Origin: Schaedlerella arabinosiphila | Lineage (GTDB): Bacteria; Bacillota; Clostridia; Lachnospirales; Lachnospiraceae | Direction of reading: 5' to 3' | Assembly: GCF_003885045.1 (NCBI RefSeq) | Contig: NZ_RHJS01000002.1 | Coordinates: 3,336,001-3,400,000, forward strand | Length of the DNA: 64,000 nucleotides | Shown here: positions 1-9,237 of the stretch, piece by piece | Layout of the letters: every line of letters starts with the position of its first letter | Position numbering within the stretch: position 1 is the first letter of the stretch | The notes under the pieces: model-generated | The model's input: the letters and a program-made list of their open reading frames with translations, nothing else | Databases searched by the model: none | Told to the model about the DNA's origin: nothing | Program-made: the position numbers and the translations under genes

Positions 1-14
1 AGGAACCAATCTCC

Positions 15-773
15 ATGCCCTGTAAAATACTTGTAATCGAAGACGAAGAACATATCAACGAACTGATCTGCATCAACCTGGAAACCGCAGGCTACGAACC
101 CGTCCCCTTTTTCGACGGCGCCGCTCTTTTCAGCCATCTCCAGGAGATCCCCGCCCCGTCCTACGACCTGGCGCTCCTGGACGTGATGCTCCCCGGAAAG
201 GACGGCTTTGAACTCCTTCCCGAACTGCAGGCTCAGCAGATTCCGGTCATTTTCCTGACCGCCAGGGGAGACCTCCACAGCAAGGTCAAGGGGCTCACCG
301 ACGGCGCCGAGGACTACATCGTCAAGCCCTTCGAAATGCTGGAGCTCCTGGTAAGGGTGGAAAAGGTATTAAGCCGTTTTCAGAAAAAAGTCGAGGACTG
401 CTACCGTATACGGGATGTGGAAATCTTCCCGAAGGAGCGGATCGTGCAGAAAGCCGGAACCGTCATCCCCTTCAAGCCCATGGAGTTTGACTGCCTGCTG
501 CTCCTGGTCCGGTATAAAAATATCGCCCTCAGCCGGGAGCAGCTCCTGCAAATGCTTTGGGGCGTGGAATTTGACGGCGAGACCCGAACCATCGACGTCC
601 ACGTCGGAAGGATTCGGAAAAAACTGGGTTTCCAGGATGTCATAAAGACCGTCCCCCGCATCGGATACCGTCTGGAAGACCGCCCGGAGGAGGAAATGCC
701 GTCCCCGGCGGCCAGTCACATGACAGACCAGGCAGCAGCCCCGTCAACGGATACCCCGGAGGAATCACCATGA
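15..773 (+). CDS. OmpR/PhoB-type response regulator
   Basis: Two-component DNA-binding regulator, 252 aa, cytoplasmic. The N-terminal receiver domain (about residues 4-115) has the acidic pair ED at 9-10, phospho-acceptor D56 in LLDVMLPG, T82 and the conserved lysine K104 in YIVKPF. A winged-helix Trans_reg_C domain follows (about 130-225, with the typical TIDVHVGRIRKKLG helix). The tail after 225 is Ser/Pro/Ala-rich and longer than usual. The last codon overlaps the kinase start as ATGA, so the two are translationally coupled. The downstream lipoproteins and L,D-transpeptidase on the same strand are the likely targets, but this is inferred from position only. The 5' flank is cut by the window start, so the promoter is not visible. 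Confidence 0.95.
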   Translation: MPCKILVIEDEEHINELICINLETAGYEPVPFFDGAALFSHLQEIPAPSYDLALLDVMLPGKDGFELLPELQAQQIPVIFLTARGDLHSKVKGLTDGAEDYIVKPFEMLELLVRVEKVLSRFQKKVEDCYRIRDVEIFPKERIVQKAGTVIPFKPMEFDCLLLLVRYKNIALSREQLLQMLWGVEFDGETRTIDVHVGRIRKKLGFQDVIKTVPRIGYRLEDRPEEEMPSPAASHMTDQAAAPSTDTPEESP

Positions 774-2230
774 AGCTGAAAACAAAGATCACCCTCACCT
801 CGGTGTGCCTGCTTCTTCTCCTGTCCCAGGCTTTTTCCATCTGGAACCTGTCCAGAACCCAGGAGCAGATCATTGAGAATATCCGCAGCTACGAATACGA
901 GAGGCTGTCGTCGGATGTATGGCGTTTCAACAAAGCCCTGGCAGCGATGGAGTTTCACGATATCCGCAGCGCAAAGTATGCTGCCCGGACCACATTCTCC
1001 TCCGGCTACAGTGAAAATGCCGTCCTCTACTATGACAATGAAGAACTGTACAATCTCAGTCCCTATCTGTTCGACATGGCGGAGCTGGCAGAGTCTCCGA
1101 AGGAGCCGGCGCAGGATATGCCTCTCTCTGATTCCGGGGAGCCAGTCATCACGGCCCCGCAGCAAAACGTCTTTCTGGAAGAGGCAGGCAGCCGGCGTCT
1201 GCTGATTCTTTTTCAGGATCTGGATGTATTAGACACGGATTACTCACCAAATTCACTGGGCACTCTGCGCCTCCTCCACTACCGCGATATCACCTCTGTC
1301 TACCAGTCCGGAAGGCTGCTCTTTTTCCAGGGCATGATTGTGGCCCTGCTCCTGTCCGTCCTTCTGGCCATGCTGCTCACCTACGTTCTCCGGCGAATCC
1401 TGGCCCCCTTCTATCTTCTGCGCGATGCGGCAAATAGGATCGCAGAGGGGGACTATGAGAAGCGTGTGGAGCGTCCGGGAACCGATGAGGTGGGTGAAGT
1501 CTCCCAGAGCTTCAACCAGATGGCGGAGCGGATCGAGGAACACATCCGCGCCCTGGCGGAAATGAATGAAACCCAGCGTCAGCTTATCGGCTCCCTTGCC
1601 CACGAACTGAAAACTCCCATGACCGGCATCCAGGGCTATGCAGAGCTGCTGCAGCGTGTTTCGCTTCCCCCGGTCAAACAGGCCGACGCCCTCCATTATA
1701 TAGAAGAGGAATGCATCCGTCTCTCCCGCCTTTCCGCAAAAATGCTCCTGCTCACCGACCTGTCACGGGAAGAAACGATCGAAAAAAAGCCCTGCCCGGT
1801 ATCCGCACTCTTTTCCCAGGCAAAAGAAGTCACCCATTACCGCCTGAAAGAAAAAGACATCCGACTGCAGACAGACCTGGAACAGGATTTTTCCATCCAG
1901 GGAGATGCCGACCTTTTGCTCAGCTTCCTCACCAACTTAATCGACAATGCCTGCAAGGCCAGCCCTCCCGGTTCCTCGATCCGCCTGATCGGGACAGACT
2001 CCGGGATCTTTGTACAGGATGAAGGGATCGGCATCCCCCCGGACGAGATCACCCGGATCACAGAGCCTTTCTATATGGTAAATAAATCCCGCTCCCGCAA
2101 GCAGGGCGGCGCCGGCCTCGGCCTCTCCCTGTGCCACCAGATCGCCCGTCTCCACGGCGGATGCCTGGAGATCAAAAGCAGTCCGGAAGAAGGAACCCGC
2201 ATCGGAATGCAGATCAATTGCGGCGTCTGA
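770..2230 (+). CDS. Membrane sensor histidine kinase
   Basis: Partner of the preceding regulator, 486 aa. Order: N-terminal transmembrane helix (about 8-26), extracytoplasmic sensor region (about 30-185) with no family I recognise, second helix (about 187-207), HAMP linker (about 208-262), HisKA with phospho-histidine H278 in SLAHELKTP, and an HATPase_c domain with N box (NLIDNACKA), G1 (DEGIGIP) and G2 (GGAGLGLSL). All catalytic motifs are present. The ATG overlaps the regulator stop by four bases. The signal is unknown. The downstream envelope genes suggest a cell-wall or antimicrobial stress input (inference). Confidence 0.95.
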   Translation: MKLKTKITLTSVCLLLLLSQAFSIWNLSRTQEQIIENIRSYEYERLSSDVWRFNKALAAMEFHDIRSAKYAARTTFSSGYSENAVLYYDNEELYNLSPYLFDMAELAESPKEPAQDMPLSDSGEPVITAPQQNVFLEEAGSRRLLILFQDLDVLDTDYSPNSLGTLRLLHYRDITSVYQSGRLLFFQGMIVALLLSVLLAMLLTYVLRRILAPFYLLRDAANRIAEGDYEKRVERPGTDEVGEVSQSFNQMAERIEEHIRALAEMNETQRQLIGSLAHELKTPMTGIQGYAELLQRVSLPPVKQADALHYIEEECIRLSRLSAKMLLLTDLSREETIEKKPCPVSALFSQAKEVTHYRLKEKDIRLQTDLEQDFSIQGDADLLLSFLTNLIDNACKASPPGSSIRLIGTDSGIFVQDEGIGIPPDEITRITEPFYMVNKSRSRKQGGAGLGLSLCHQIARLHGGCLEIKSSPEEGTRIGMQINCGV

Positions 2231-2332
2231 AGTCACTGTCGATTTCCTCAAATACCGCAAAGCAACGCGGCGAGTCATGAAAAAGCTCTTGCATCCAGGT
2301 GGATCTTGATATAACATAGAGGAGGACTACCA

Positions 2333-3889
2333 ATGAAAAAAACAGCCCTGCTGCTTTTTCTCACCGTGCTGTCGGCCTGTATCACGCTCGGCTGCAGCTC
2401 TGGCTCGAAAAAGCATATTATCGTACGGGAAAAAAGCGAACTGAATACAGACAGCTACCGCCAAACCTCCGGCACGCCGGACACCCTTGCCGGTCAGCTC
2501 CAGGTTCCGGAAAAGAATCTGTATTCCGGACAATATATAGATGATCCATTCCAGCTCATCTGCAGTGCTGAGGTTATCGTTCCTGAGACGGACCAGGTTC
2601 CTGTCTTCAAGGTTGGCCAAAAACCCTTTAACCAGACATGGATCGATCAGGTCACAGATGTCTTCTTTGGGAATCATCCCGTGTATGACTACGAAAAATA
2701 TAACCAGCCCACCAGAGAATGGATCTCCGAAAAGCTCCGTCAGCTGAGATCTTACCAGGCAGAAGGCAATCTTGACCCATATGGGTATATTGCCTCCGCA
2801 CAGGCAGCGGGCTACGAAAATCCGGAATCCTTTTATAACCTGCAGTCAGAGATCCAGCGATGGGAGCAAATTTACGAAGCTTCTCCCGAAACGGTTGAAA
2901 AAGTTGAGGTCATCCCTGGTTTTGGCCCCGACGCACCGGATAACTGTTTTTACAGAGAACCATCCGCAGCGGAATCGTCTTCCGCAGAAACAGCCTCTTC
3001 GGATGATCCTTTTTTCGGAATTGTTGAAATGGATGGCGGAATTTTCCTGTACAAATTAAAAAGGAGCGGTTCCTTCCACATGGATATCGGCATCGTAAGA
3101 GGAGATACAGAGATTTCAGACAAGAAATGGTCCGAATCCTCTTGGTTTCAGCCGTATTGGCTTCAGGACTCTTCTGACGCCCCCAAAGGGAATCTCCCAT
3201 CCAGGGAGGCTGTAGAAAAACTGGCAGGAATCACCCCTGCTCAGGCCGCTGCAATGACCGATCAGTATATGGAAAAGCTGGGCCTTTCTGATTTTACTCC
3301 AAAACGCATAGAACTGAGTCTGAGCAGCCGTTACAATACAGATCCGATCGGATTGGGTTCCGAAGAATACCTGGATTACCAGGATGCCGCCTACCAGATC
3401 ATCTATACCAGAGATCTCCGTGGATTTCCGATCACGCCTGACAACAGCAATGGCGGTGTTTTGGAATATACGGACGATTCCGGGAGCGCATGGGGTTATG
3501 AAAAAGTAGAATTTTATGTAAATCAGGAAGGACTGCAAAAGGCTTCCATCCAAAATCTGTATGAAATACAGAAACCGATGATCGACAATGTAGAACTGAT
3601 GAGTTTTTCGGATATCACAGAAATATTCTGGAAGATTATGCCGGTCCGTTTTCAAAACAATACAGATAAAATAAATATCAACCGGATCACACTGGGGTAT
3701 ATGAAAATCTATGATCCGGGCCTGAGCAGCACTACAGGACTTCTGGTACCTGTCTGGGATTTTTTCGGAACACGTGAAATATACGATCCTGACACCGGAG
3801 AACCCTATGCAATGGCATATCCCACCACCAGCTTTCTGACGATCAATGCCGCTGACGGTACGGTGATCAACCGAAATTACGGATATTAA
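2333..3889 (+). CDS. Lipoprotein, DUF6034-like family (copy 1)
   Basis: 518-aa predicted lipoprotein. The signal peptide MKKTALLLFLTVLSA ends in lipobox ITLGC with the lipidated cysteine at residue 21, and RBS GGAGG precedes the ATG. The mature part has no catalytic motif I know. The recognisable C-terminal features are an EFYVNQEGLQ strand, a LLVPVWDF block and an ITINAADGTVINRN-like terminus. I associate this architecture with the DUF6034 lipoproteins of Clostridia (from memory, not searched). It is a paralogue of the next gene and a more distant relative of the lipoproteins at 12074-13597 and 9238-10262. Its place behind a two-component system suggests an envelope sensing or scaffold role, not demonstrated. 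Confidence 0.85.
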   Translation: MKKTALLLFLTVLSACITLGCSSGSKKHIIVREKSELNTDSYRQTSGTPDTLAGQLQVPEKNLYSGQYIDDPFQLICSAEVIVPETDQVPVFKVGQKPFNQTWIDQVTDVFFGNHPVYDYEKYNQPTREWISEKLRQLRSYQAEGNLDPYGYIASAQAAGYENPESFYNLQSEIQRWEQIYEASPETVEKVEVIPGFGPDAPDNCFYREPSAAESSSAETASSDDPFFGIVEMDGGIFLYKLKRSGSFHMDIGIVRGDTEISDKKWSESSWFQPYWLQDSSDAPKGNLPSREAVEKLAGITPAQAAAMTDQYMEKLGLSDFTPKRIELSLSSRYNTDPIGLGSEEYLDYQDAAYQIIYTRDLRGFPITPDNSNGGVLEYTDDSGSAWGYEKVEFYVNQEGLQKASIQNLYEIQKPMIDNVELMSFSDITEIFWKIMPVRFQNNTDKININRITLGYMKIYDPGLSSTTGLLVPVWDFFGTREIYDPDTGEPYAMAYPTTSFLTINAADGTVINRNYGY

Positions 3890-3981
3890 ATCAAACATGA
3901 ACGAGAGAATTAATATTACAGTGCAGAACAGCCCTCCGCATTTGCCGCGGAGGTTCCGGCTCTGCTCTGAATCATTACATA
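3836..3981 (+). repeat. 146-bp direct repeat, copy 1 (gene end plus spacer)
   Basis: Covers the last codons of lipoprotein copy 1 and the spacer to copy 2. It is nearly identical to 5547-5692 at a constant offset of 1711 bp. The spacer contains a perfect 7-bp hairpin CCTCCGC (3933-3939)/GCGGAGG (3947-3953) without a T-run, so it is more likely a processing or partial-attenuation structure than a full terminator. The repeat is the scar of a tandem gene duplication and a substrate for further unequal crossing-over. Confidence 0.9.
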
Positions 3982-3995
3982 GAGGAGGACTACTA

Positions 3996-5600
3996 ATGAA
4001 AAAAACTGTCCTGCTGCTCTTTCTCACCGTACTGTCGGCCTGCATCACTCTCGGCTGCAGTGACGGCTCCAAAAAGCACATTATCGTGCAGGAAAAAAAT
4101 GAACTGAATACAGACGGCTACCGTCAGGCTTCCGATACGCCGGAAAATGCTGACGACTCTGACGCAGGCAACGGACAATTATCCGATAGCTCCAGTTCAG
4201 ACAACGGCAGCGGACATTTGTCCGACAGCGGCAGCTCAGATTCCATTCACAAAAATGCCCTTGCCAGACGACTGCAGGTTCCGGAATCGAACACGTTTTT
4301 CAAGGAGTTTCCAGAGAGTCATCTGCAACTATCCTGCCGGGCTAAAATTGAACTTACGGACACGGATCATGTTTCCGTTTACAAGGTTCGCCAGAAACCA
4401 TTTGATCAGGCATGGATCGACTGGGTCACACACGTTTTCTTTGGTGACCTGCCTGTTTATGACAGCAATAAATATAGACAGCCCACCAAAGAATGGGCGC
4501 GTGAAAAGCTGCAGCGTCTGAAGGCGTTTCAGGCAGAAGGAAACACCGATCCCTATGGTCATATTGCAGCCATGCGGGAAAGCGGCAGCCGAAATCCGGA
4601 AGGCATATATAATCTGGAAAAGGATATCGAGCAATGGGAGGCGATTTACAGCAACGCTCCCGAGACTGTTGAGAAAGTAGAGGTTTCCCCCGGCTTTAAT
4701 GTATCCGAATCTGCGGAAAATGCTGATGGAAATCAATATTTTTCCGGCATCGTTGAAATGGACGGAGATGTGTTTGATTACTATTTCAAAAAGAGCGGCC
4801 CCATTGATATGGAAATCCGAATCTTAAGGGATAGCGGCGAAGATCCGGATCATACATGGTTTGGATATGACTGGTATCCGGTAGACCTGCCTGCATATTC
4901 TGTTTCCCGCAATGGCTATGTTCCATCGCTGGAAAGGGCTGAACAGATTGCAGGAATCTCCCCTTCCGCAGCCGCTGAAATGTGCGACCGCTATATGGAA
5001 AAGCTGGGACTCTCTGATTTTTCCGCGAAGCATATAGAGCACAGCCTTAGTTACTGTCAGCCTGAGGACATGCAGGCTGAGCGGATATTTATAGATGCCG
5101 GCTACAGGGTCGTATATACACGGGATATCCAGGGATTTCCGGTTACATATGAGATAAGTCCCGGAGGCGCTTACGCTGCAGGCACATACGATCTGTCAAA
5201 TGCATGGTGCTTCGAAACGGTTGAATTTTATGTCAATCAGAATGGACTGCAAAAAGCAATGCTTCGGAATCTATACGAGATTGAAGAACTGATGTATGAT
5301 AATATAGAACTGATGGCATTTCCGGAAATCATGGACATTTTCGGACAGACGATGCCGATTCGTTTTTCCGAAAGTTCCGGCAAATATACCATCGACAGGA
5401 TCACTCTGGGCTATGCAAGAATCTATGATCCAGGCATGGACAGCACCCTCGGACTCCTCGTGCCTGTTTGGGATTTTTTCGGAAAACATGTGGACAATTA
5501 CAAGGACGGTGAAACTTCTATCCTGGATATTCCCACCCAGAGTTTCCTGACGATCAATGCCGCTGACGGTACGGTAATCAACCGAAATTACGGATATTAA
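3996..5600 (+). CDS. Lipoprotein, DUF6034-like family (copy 2)
   Basis: 534-aa tandem paralogue of the preceding lipoprotein. An upstream in-frame ATG at 3897 exists, but the start at 3996 has the RBS (AGGAGG), the same MKKTxLLLFLTVLSAC signal and lipobox ITLGC as copy 1. It differs mainly by a Ser/Asp/Gly-rich linker of about 40 residues (roughly residues 48-85, with GQLSDSSSSDNG/GHLSDSGSSD repeats) after the lipobox, probably a spacer away from the membrane. The C-terminal LLVPVWDF and NAADGTVINRNYGY blocks match copy 1 almost exactly. Gene and flanking spacer were duplicated together (see the 146-bp repeat). Confidence 0.85.
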   Translation: MKKTVLLLFLTVLSACITLGCSDGSKKHIIVQEKNELNTDGYRQASDTPENADDSDAGNGQLSDSSSSDNGSGHLSDSGSSDSIHKNALARRLQVPESNTFFKEFPESHLQLSCRAKIELTDTDHVSVYKVRQKPFDQAWIDWVTHVFFGDLPVYDSNKYRQPTKEWAREKLQRLKAFQAEGNTDPYGHIAAMRESGSRNPEGIYNLEKDIEQWEAIYSNAPETVEKVEVSPGFNVSESAENADGNQYFSGIVEMDGDVFDYYFKKSGPIDMEIRILRDSGEDPDHTWFGYDWYPVDLPAYSVSRNGYVPSLERAEQIAGISPSAAAEMCDRYMEKLGLSDFSAKHIEHSLSYCQPEDMQAERIFIDAGYRVVYTRDIQGFPVTYEISPGGAYAAGTYDLSNAWCFETVEFYVNQNGLQKAMLRNLYEIEELMYDNIELMAFPEIMDIFGQTMPIRFSESSGKYTIDRITLGYARIYDPGMDSTLGLLVPVWDFFGKHVDNYKDGETSILDIPTQSFLTINAADGTVINRNYGY

Positions 5601-5692
5601 ATCAAACATAAACGAGAGAATTAATATTACAGTGCAGAACAGCCCTCCGCATTTGCCGCGGAGGTTCCGGCTCTGCTCTGAATCATTACATA
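5547..5692 (+). repeat. 146-bp direct repeat, copy 2
   Basis: Second copy of the sequence at 3836-3981, again ending a lipoprotein gene and containing the CCTCCGC/GCGGAGG hairpin. After ACATA the copies diverge: here the sequence continues into the leader of the L,D-transpeptidase gene instead of another lipoprotein. Confidence 0.9.
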
Positions 5693-5714
5693 TATTTTTA
5701 AAGGAGAACAACCC

Positions 5715-7478
5715 ATGAAACCAACGGACACGCCACTCACAGACCATCCGCAGAACACCCCGCAGGAGACTCCGGTGCCCAATTCCCAGGGCAAACCGCA
5801 GGAGCAGACCCAGAACCATTTGGAGAGCCGCTCTCAGGCTGCTTCAAATGCTTCTCAGGAAATCCAGCAGAATCTTTCCACCGAAAGTTCTCTGCACAGT
5901 TCCACAGATTCCGCATCGAATCCTTCCACGGAGCCTCCCAGGAGCACTTCCGCAGATTCCGCGCCGACCCATTCCACGGAGTCTCCCCAGAGCACTTCCG
6001 CACAGGATTCCCAGCAGCCCCCTGCGCAGGTTTCTTCCCAGGACTCCTCCCAGGAAACCGCACCTTCTGCCGCGGAACCAGCGAAAACGCTGCCCTACAA
6101 AAAAATCGCTGCATGCACCGCAGCCGTCCTCGCTGCTGTCCTGCTGCTTACATACCTGGGCGTGTCCATCTACTTCCGAAGCCATTACCTTTTTAACACC
6201 ACGATCAACGGCCAGGATTTTTCCAGGCAGACCGTGGAGGATGCCCGCGCCTTTTTTGCAGGCCAGGCAGACGCCTATACCTTGAAGATCACAGAAAGCG
6301 GCGGTAAGACTGAGGACATCACCGGCAGCGAGATCGATATGTCCTGGAATGACAGCCAGGCTCTGGACCAGATACTAAAAGACCAGAACGCTTTCGCATG
6401 GCCGATGGAATATTTCAAAGAAACATACAAAGAGATCACGTTTGATATCTCCTACGATAAAGCGGCCCTGGAAAAAAAGGTCAGTTCCCTGAAAGCCGTA
6501 ACCGCGGAACCGATCCAGCCCCAGTCCGCCTACCCGGAATTTGACGGAAACTCCTACGTCATAAAACCGGAAGTATACGGCACCGACCTGGATTCGAAAA
6601 AACTGTTAAAGCAGATCCATGAGTCCGTTGCCCGGTTGGATGAAGAGATCGACCTCCAGAAAGAGGGCTTTTACAAAGCCCCGGAATACACCGCCGAATC
6701 GCCGAAGCTGAAAGAGCTCTGCCAGACTCTGAACCAATACTGCAAGGCAAGCATCACCTACGAAATGGACATCCCCATCGTGGTAGATAAGACATTGATC
6801 TCCACCTGGCTGTCCTATGACGCAGATTTTCACGTCACACTGGACGAGGCCGCGATCCGCAACTGGATGACCGAATTTGGCAGACGTTACGACACCGTGG
6901 GCACTACCAGGCCTCTGACCACCCCGGCCGGTAAAGCCACCGAGGTTTCCGGCGGTACTTACGGCTGGATCATCAATGAAGACGTGGAATTTCCCGCTCT
7001 GGTAAACAGCATCCGAAACGGCGAGGTCGTGACAAAAGCCCCGGCCTGCGATCAGACCGCTGCCTCCCATGCTCCCCAGGACTGGGGCGGTACATTTTTG
7101 GAAGTAGATATGACTGCCCAGCATATGTGGTATCTGGAAAACGGCACCGTCGTTTTTGAGTCCGACGTGGTCACCGGAAAAAACAGCACGCCCACCCCTC
7201 CCGGAGTATACAATATCCTGGAAAAGCTGTCCCCCACCGTTTTGGTCGGAAATATAGACCCGGAAACCAATGAACCGGAATACCGTTCCCCCGTAGATTT
7301 CTGGATGCGCGTCACCTGGAGCGGCATCGGCTTCCACGACGCCACCTGGCAGCCCGCGTTCGGCGGAGACGTCTACCTCTGGAACGGTTCCCACGGCTGT
7401 ATCAACATGCCATACTACAATGCACAGGAATTATATTCCATATTGCAGCTCGGGACGCCGGTAGTGGTACATTACTAA
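5715..7478 (+). CDS. L,D-transpeptidase with peptidoglycan-binding domain
   Basis: 587-aa single-pass membrane enzyme likely to make 3-3 peptidoglycan cross-links or anchor proteins to the wall. Residues 1-128 are a Ser/Gln/Pro/Thr-rich, presumably disordered cytoplasmic tail. A transmembrane helix follows at about 131-153. The extracellular part has PG_binding_4-like repeats (about 160-430) and a C-terminal YkuD domain with the catalytic GSHGCINMP motif (Ser-His-Gly-Cys; nucleophile Cys) and an upstream GFHD histidine. An AAAGGAGA RBS precedes the ATG. It is last in the run from the two-component system, with a terminator at 7603-7638. The long N-terminal low-complexity tail is unusual for the family. 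Confidence 0.92.
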   Translation: MKPTDTPLTDHPQNTPQETPVPNSQGKPQEQTQNHLESRSQAASNASQEIQQNLSTESSLHSSTDSASNPSTEPPRSTSADSAPTHSTESPQSTSAQDSQQPPAQVSSQDSSQETAPSAAEPAKTLPYKKIAACTAAVLAAVLLLTYLGVSIYFRSHYLFNTTINGQDFSRQTVEDARAFFAGQADAYTLKITESGGKTEDITGSEIDMSWNDSQALDQILKDQNAFAWPMEYFKETYKEITFDISYDKAALEKKVSSLKAVTAEPIQPQSAYPEFDGNSYVIKPEVYGTDLDSKKLLKQIHESVARLDEEIDLQKEGFYKAPEYTAESPKLKELCQTLNQYCKASITYEMDIPIVVDKTLISTWLSYDADFHVTLDEAAIRNWMTEFGRRYDTVGTTRPLTTPAGKATEVSGGTYGWIINEDVEFPALVNSIRNGEVVTKAPACDQTAASHAPQDWGGTFLEVDMTAQHMWYLENGTVVFESDVVTGKNSTPTPPGVYNILEKLSPTVLVGNIDPETNEPEYRSPVDFWMRVTWSGIGFHDATWQPAFGGDVYLWNGSHGCINMPYYNAQELYSILQLGTPVVVHY

Positions 7479-7602
7479 ATTCGCCAATACCGAAAATTAA
7501 AATTACCGTGTACTTGCTTTCAGCAAAATTATTCAGTTTGCGGAAAAAATGCCGAAAGATTTATTAGGTAAAATACTGGTATATGTGAATGCATTTTTTT
7601 GA

Positions 7603-7638
7603 TTGAGGCAGCCCCATCAAAGGGACTGCCTCAATTTT
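7603..7638 (+). terminator. Intrinsic terminator after the L,D-transpeptidase gene
   Basis: Perfect 9-bp stem TTGAGGCAG (7603-7611)/CTGCCTCAA (7626-7634), extended inward by C-G pairs, followed by TTTT on the + strand. It lies between the + strand envelope run and the converging - strand ABC operon. Confidence 0.8.
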
Positions 7639-7716
7639 AGAAAATATGGACAGGATGTAATTCACGGAATGCTTATTCTTTTGGAACATCCCCTTTTCTA
7701 TTCCCCTTCATCCCGG

Positions 7717-8358
7717 TCACCGCACCTGCGTCAATCTCCCCGCATCCATCTCACAGACCGTATCGCAGAGCCGCTCGATCTCCAGCATATTATGAGCCGC
7801 AATCAGAATCGTCTTTCCCCGCTCCCTGATCTCATCCAACAGGACACAGACCTCCTCCGCCCCCCGCTTATCCAGCCCGTTAAATGGTTCATCCAGTATC
7901 AGCAGGTCCGGGTCCTCCATGATGGCCTGCGCAATGCCAAGGCGTTCCCGCATCCCAAGGGAATACTGCCCCACCTTCTTTTTCGAATCCGGGTCAAGCC
8001 CCACCGTCCGGATCGCCCCGCGCACCTCCTCATCCGTAATCAGACGTTTCAGCGCCGCCAGGCGTTTTAGATTGGCAAATCCGCTCAGCCCCGGCAAAAA
8101 TCCCGGGCTCTCAATGATCATCCCCACCGATTCCGGGAAATCCGCATCCTTTCCGATCTGCTTTTTGTCCACCCATACTGCCCCGCCGTCCGGCTTCAAA
8201 AACCCGCAGATACACTTAAACATGACCGTCTTCCCGGACCCGTTAAACCCCATGATCCCATGGATCTGTCCCCGCTCAAAATGATGCGTGATCCCCTTTA
8301 AAACCGTTTCCTCTCCAAATGATTTTGTCAAATCCATCAATCTGACCGCACTTTCCAT
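7717..8358 (-). CDS. ABC transporter ATP-binding protein
   Basis: 213-aa ABC ATPase, last gene of the - strand operon that starts at 13597. It has Walker A GFNGSGKT, signature YSLGMRERL, Walker B DLLILDEP and a H-loop AAHNMLE. I chose the ATG at 8358 (MESAVRL) over the one at 8379 because AAAGGGG lies at proper spacing before it. The ATPase resembles the single-domain CcmA/bacitracin-type exporters that pair with separate permeases, here the three membrane proteins upstream. Substrate unknown. Confidence 0.93.
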   Translation of the reverse strand: MESAVRLMDLTKSFGEETVLKGITHHFERGQIHGIMGFNGSGKTVMFKCICGFLKPDGGAVWVDKKQIGKDADFPESVGMIIESPGFLPGLSGFANLKRLAALKRLITDEEVRGAIRTVGLDPDSKKKVGQYSLGMRERLGIAQAIMEDPDLLILDEPFNGLDKRGAEEVCVLLDEIRERGKTILIAAHNMLEIERLCDTVCEMDAGRLTQVR

Positions 8359-8421
8359 TGTATACCCCTTTCTTTCCAAATGATTTCAACCCATTCATCC
8401 ATTCCCAAAATCCGCCAAGCT

Positions 8422-9231
8422 TCACATCAGATCCAGCCTCCTTTTTACAGCCCCAGGAAAACATCGGAAACAGACTGCACACATTCCAGACAATATCCCG
8501 ATGCAGAACACATGCCCAAAGTCAAAGTTCTCGCTGCAGCCGCCAAATATCAGCAGCGCTGCCTTACTCGCTGCTTCGCGGAAATAAACCGGATCTGCCC
8601 AGCATTTCGGGCTCAGAAAAAACAAGCTCCGGTAATACCGTTCCTGAAATACGGTCAGCACATAAAACGTGACAAACGGAAGCGCATATGCGATATACGG
8701 ATTTCTTGCCAGTACGGCCGCCGTCCCGCCTGCCCCCGCCCAAAGCACGCCGTTTAAAAATCCTTCTCCCAGGCTGAACAGGATCACTCCGATTATGCCC
8801 CCGATTTCACTCCCGTCCGGCGGCGGCGAAAGCCTGTAAAACCTGACAAAAGCCAGCAGCAATACCAGAAGTTCCGAGCAGAATACCATCAGTCCCCCCG
8901 GCAGGACGCACTCCCATATCTTTTTCCTGCAGTAGCTCCTCTTCCCGATCCGGCAGCAGGAAAACAGGGCATACCGGCTGCGCAGTTCCATTTCGGCACA
9001 GGCGCCTGCTGCCAGCGGGGCGCAGATCGGGACAAACATCATCCCGTTCTTTGCAGTGATACAATACTGGAAAACCTCGATCCAGACTGCCGGCCCTTCC
9101 CCTTCCTGTCCGTCAAAAAGTACGGCAAGCTGCCCCATATACTCCCGCCCGCTCAGATAAAATGCCGCGGTAAGCACTGCCAGCCCCGTCCAGAACAACA
9201 CATTGGCAAACACATTTTTTATTTCTCTCAT
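8422..9231 (-). CDS. ABC-2-like membrane protein (permease A')
   Basis: 269-aa integral membrane protein with about six hydrophobic segments. It is a paralogue of the 301-aa protein at 11172-12077: both have FWTGL/FWAGV near the first helix, an E-L-x-SRYALFSC/SRFALFSC block followed by RxGKxxY, a GFLNGxLWA segment, and Y(A)LPFVxxYVLxVFQERYxRxxxFLxPxxW near the end. No known substrate. It follows the broken lipoprotein gene directly, mirroring the intact lipoprotein-permease pair upstream. Confidence 0.85.
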   Translation of the reverse strand: MREIKNVFANVLFWTGLAVLTAAFYLSGREYMGQLAVLFDGQEGEGPAVWIEVFQYCITAKNGMMFVPICAPLAAGACAEMELRSRYALFSCCRIGKRSYCRKKIWECVLPGGLMVFCSELLVLLLAFVRFYRLSPPPDGSEIGGIIGVILFSLGEGFLNGVLWAGAGGTAAVLARNPYIAYALPFVTFYVLTVFQERYYRSLFFLSPKCWADPVYFREAASKAALLIFGGCSENFDFGHVFCIGILSGMCAVCFRCFPGAVKRRLDLM

Positions 9232-9237
9232 AAGCGC

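Noticed and set aside
3116..4081. Long - strand frame opposite lipoprotein copy 1
   Set aside because: Shadow frame; no RBS, no family features, and codon pattern belongs to the + strand gene.
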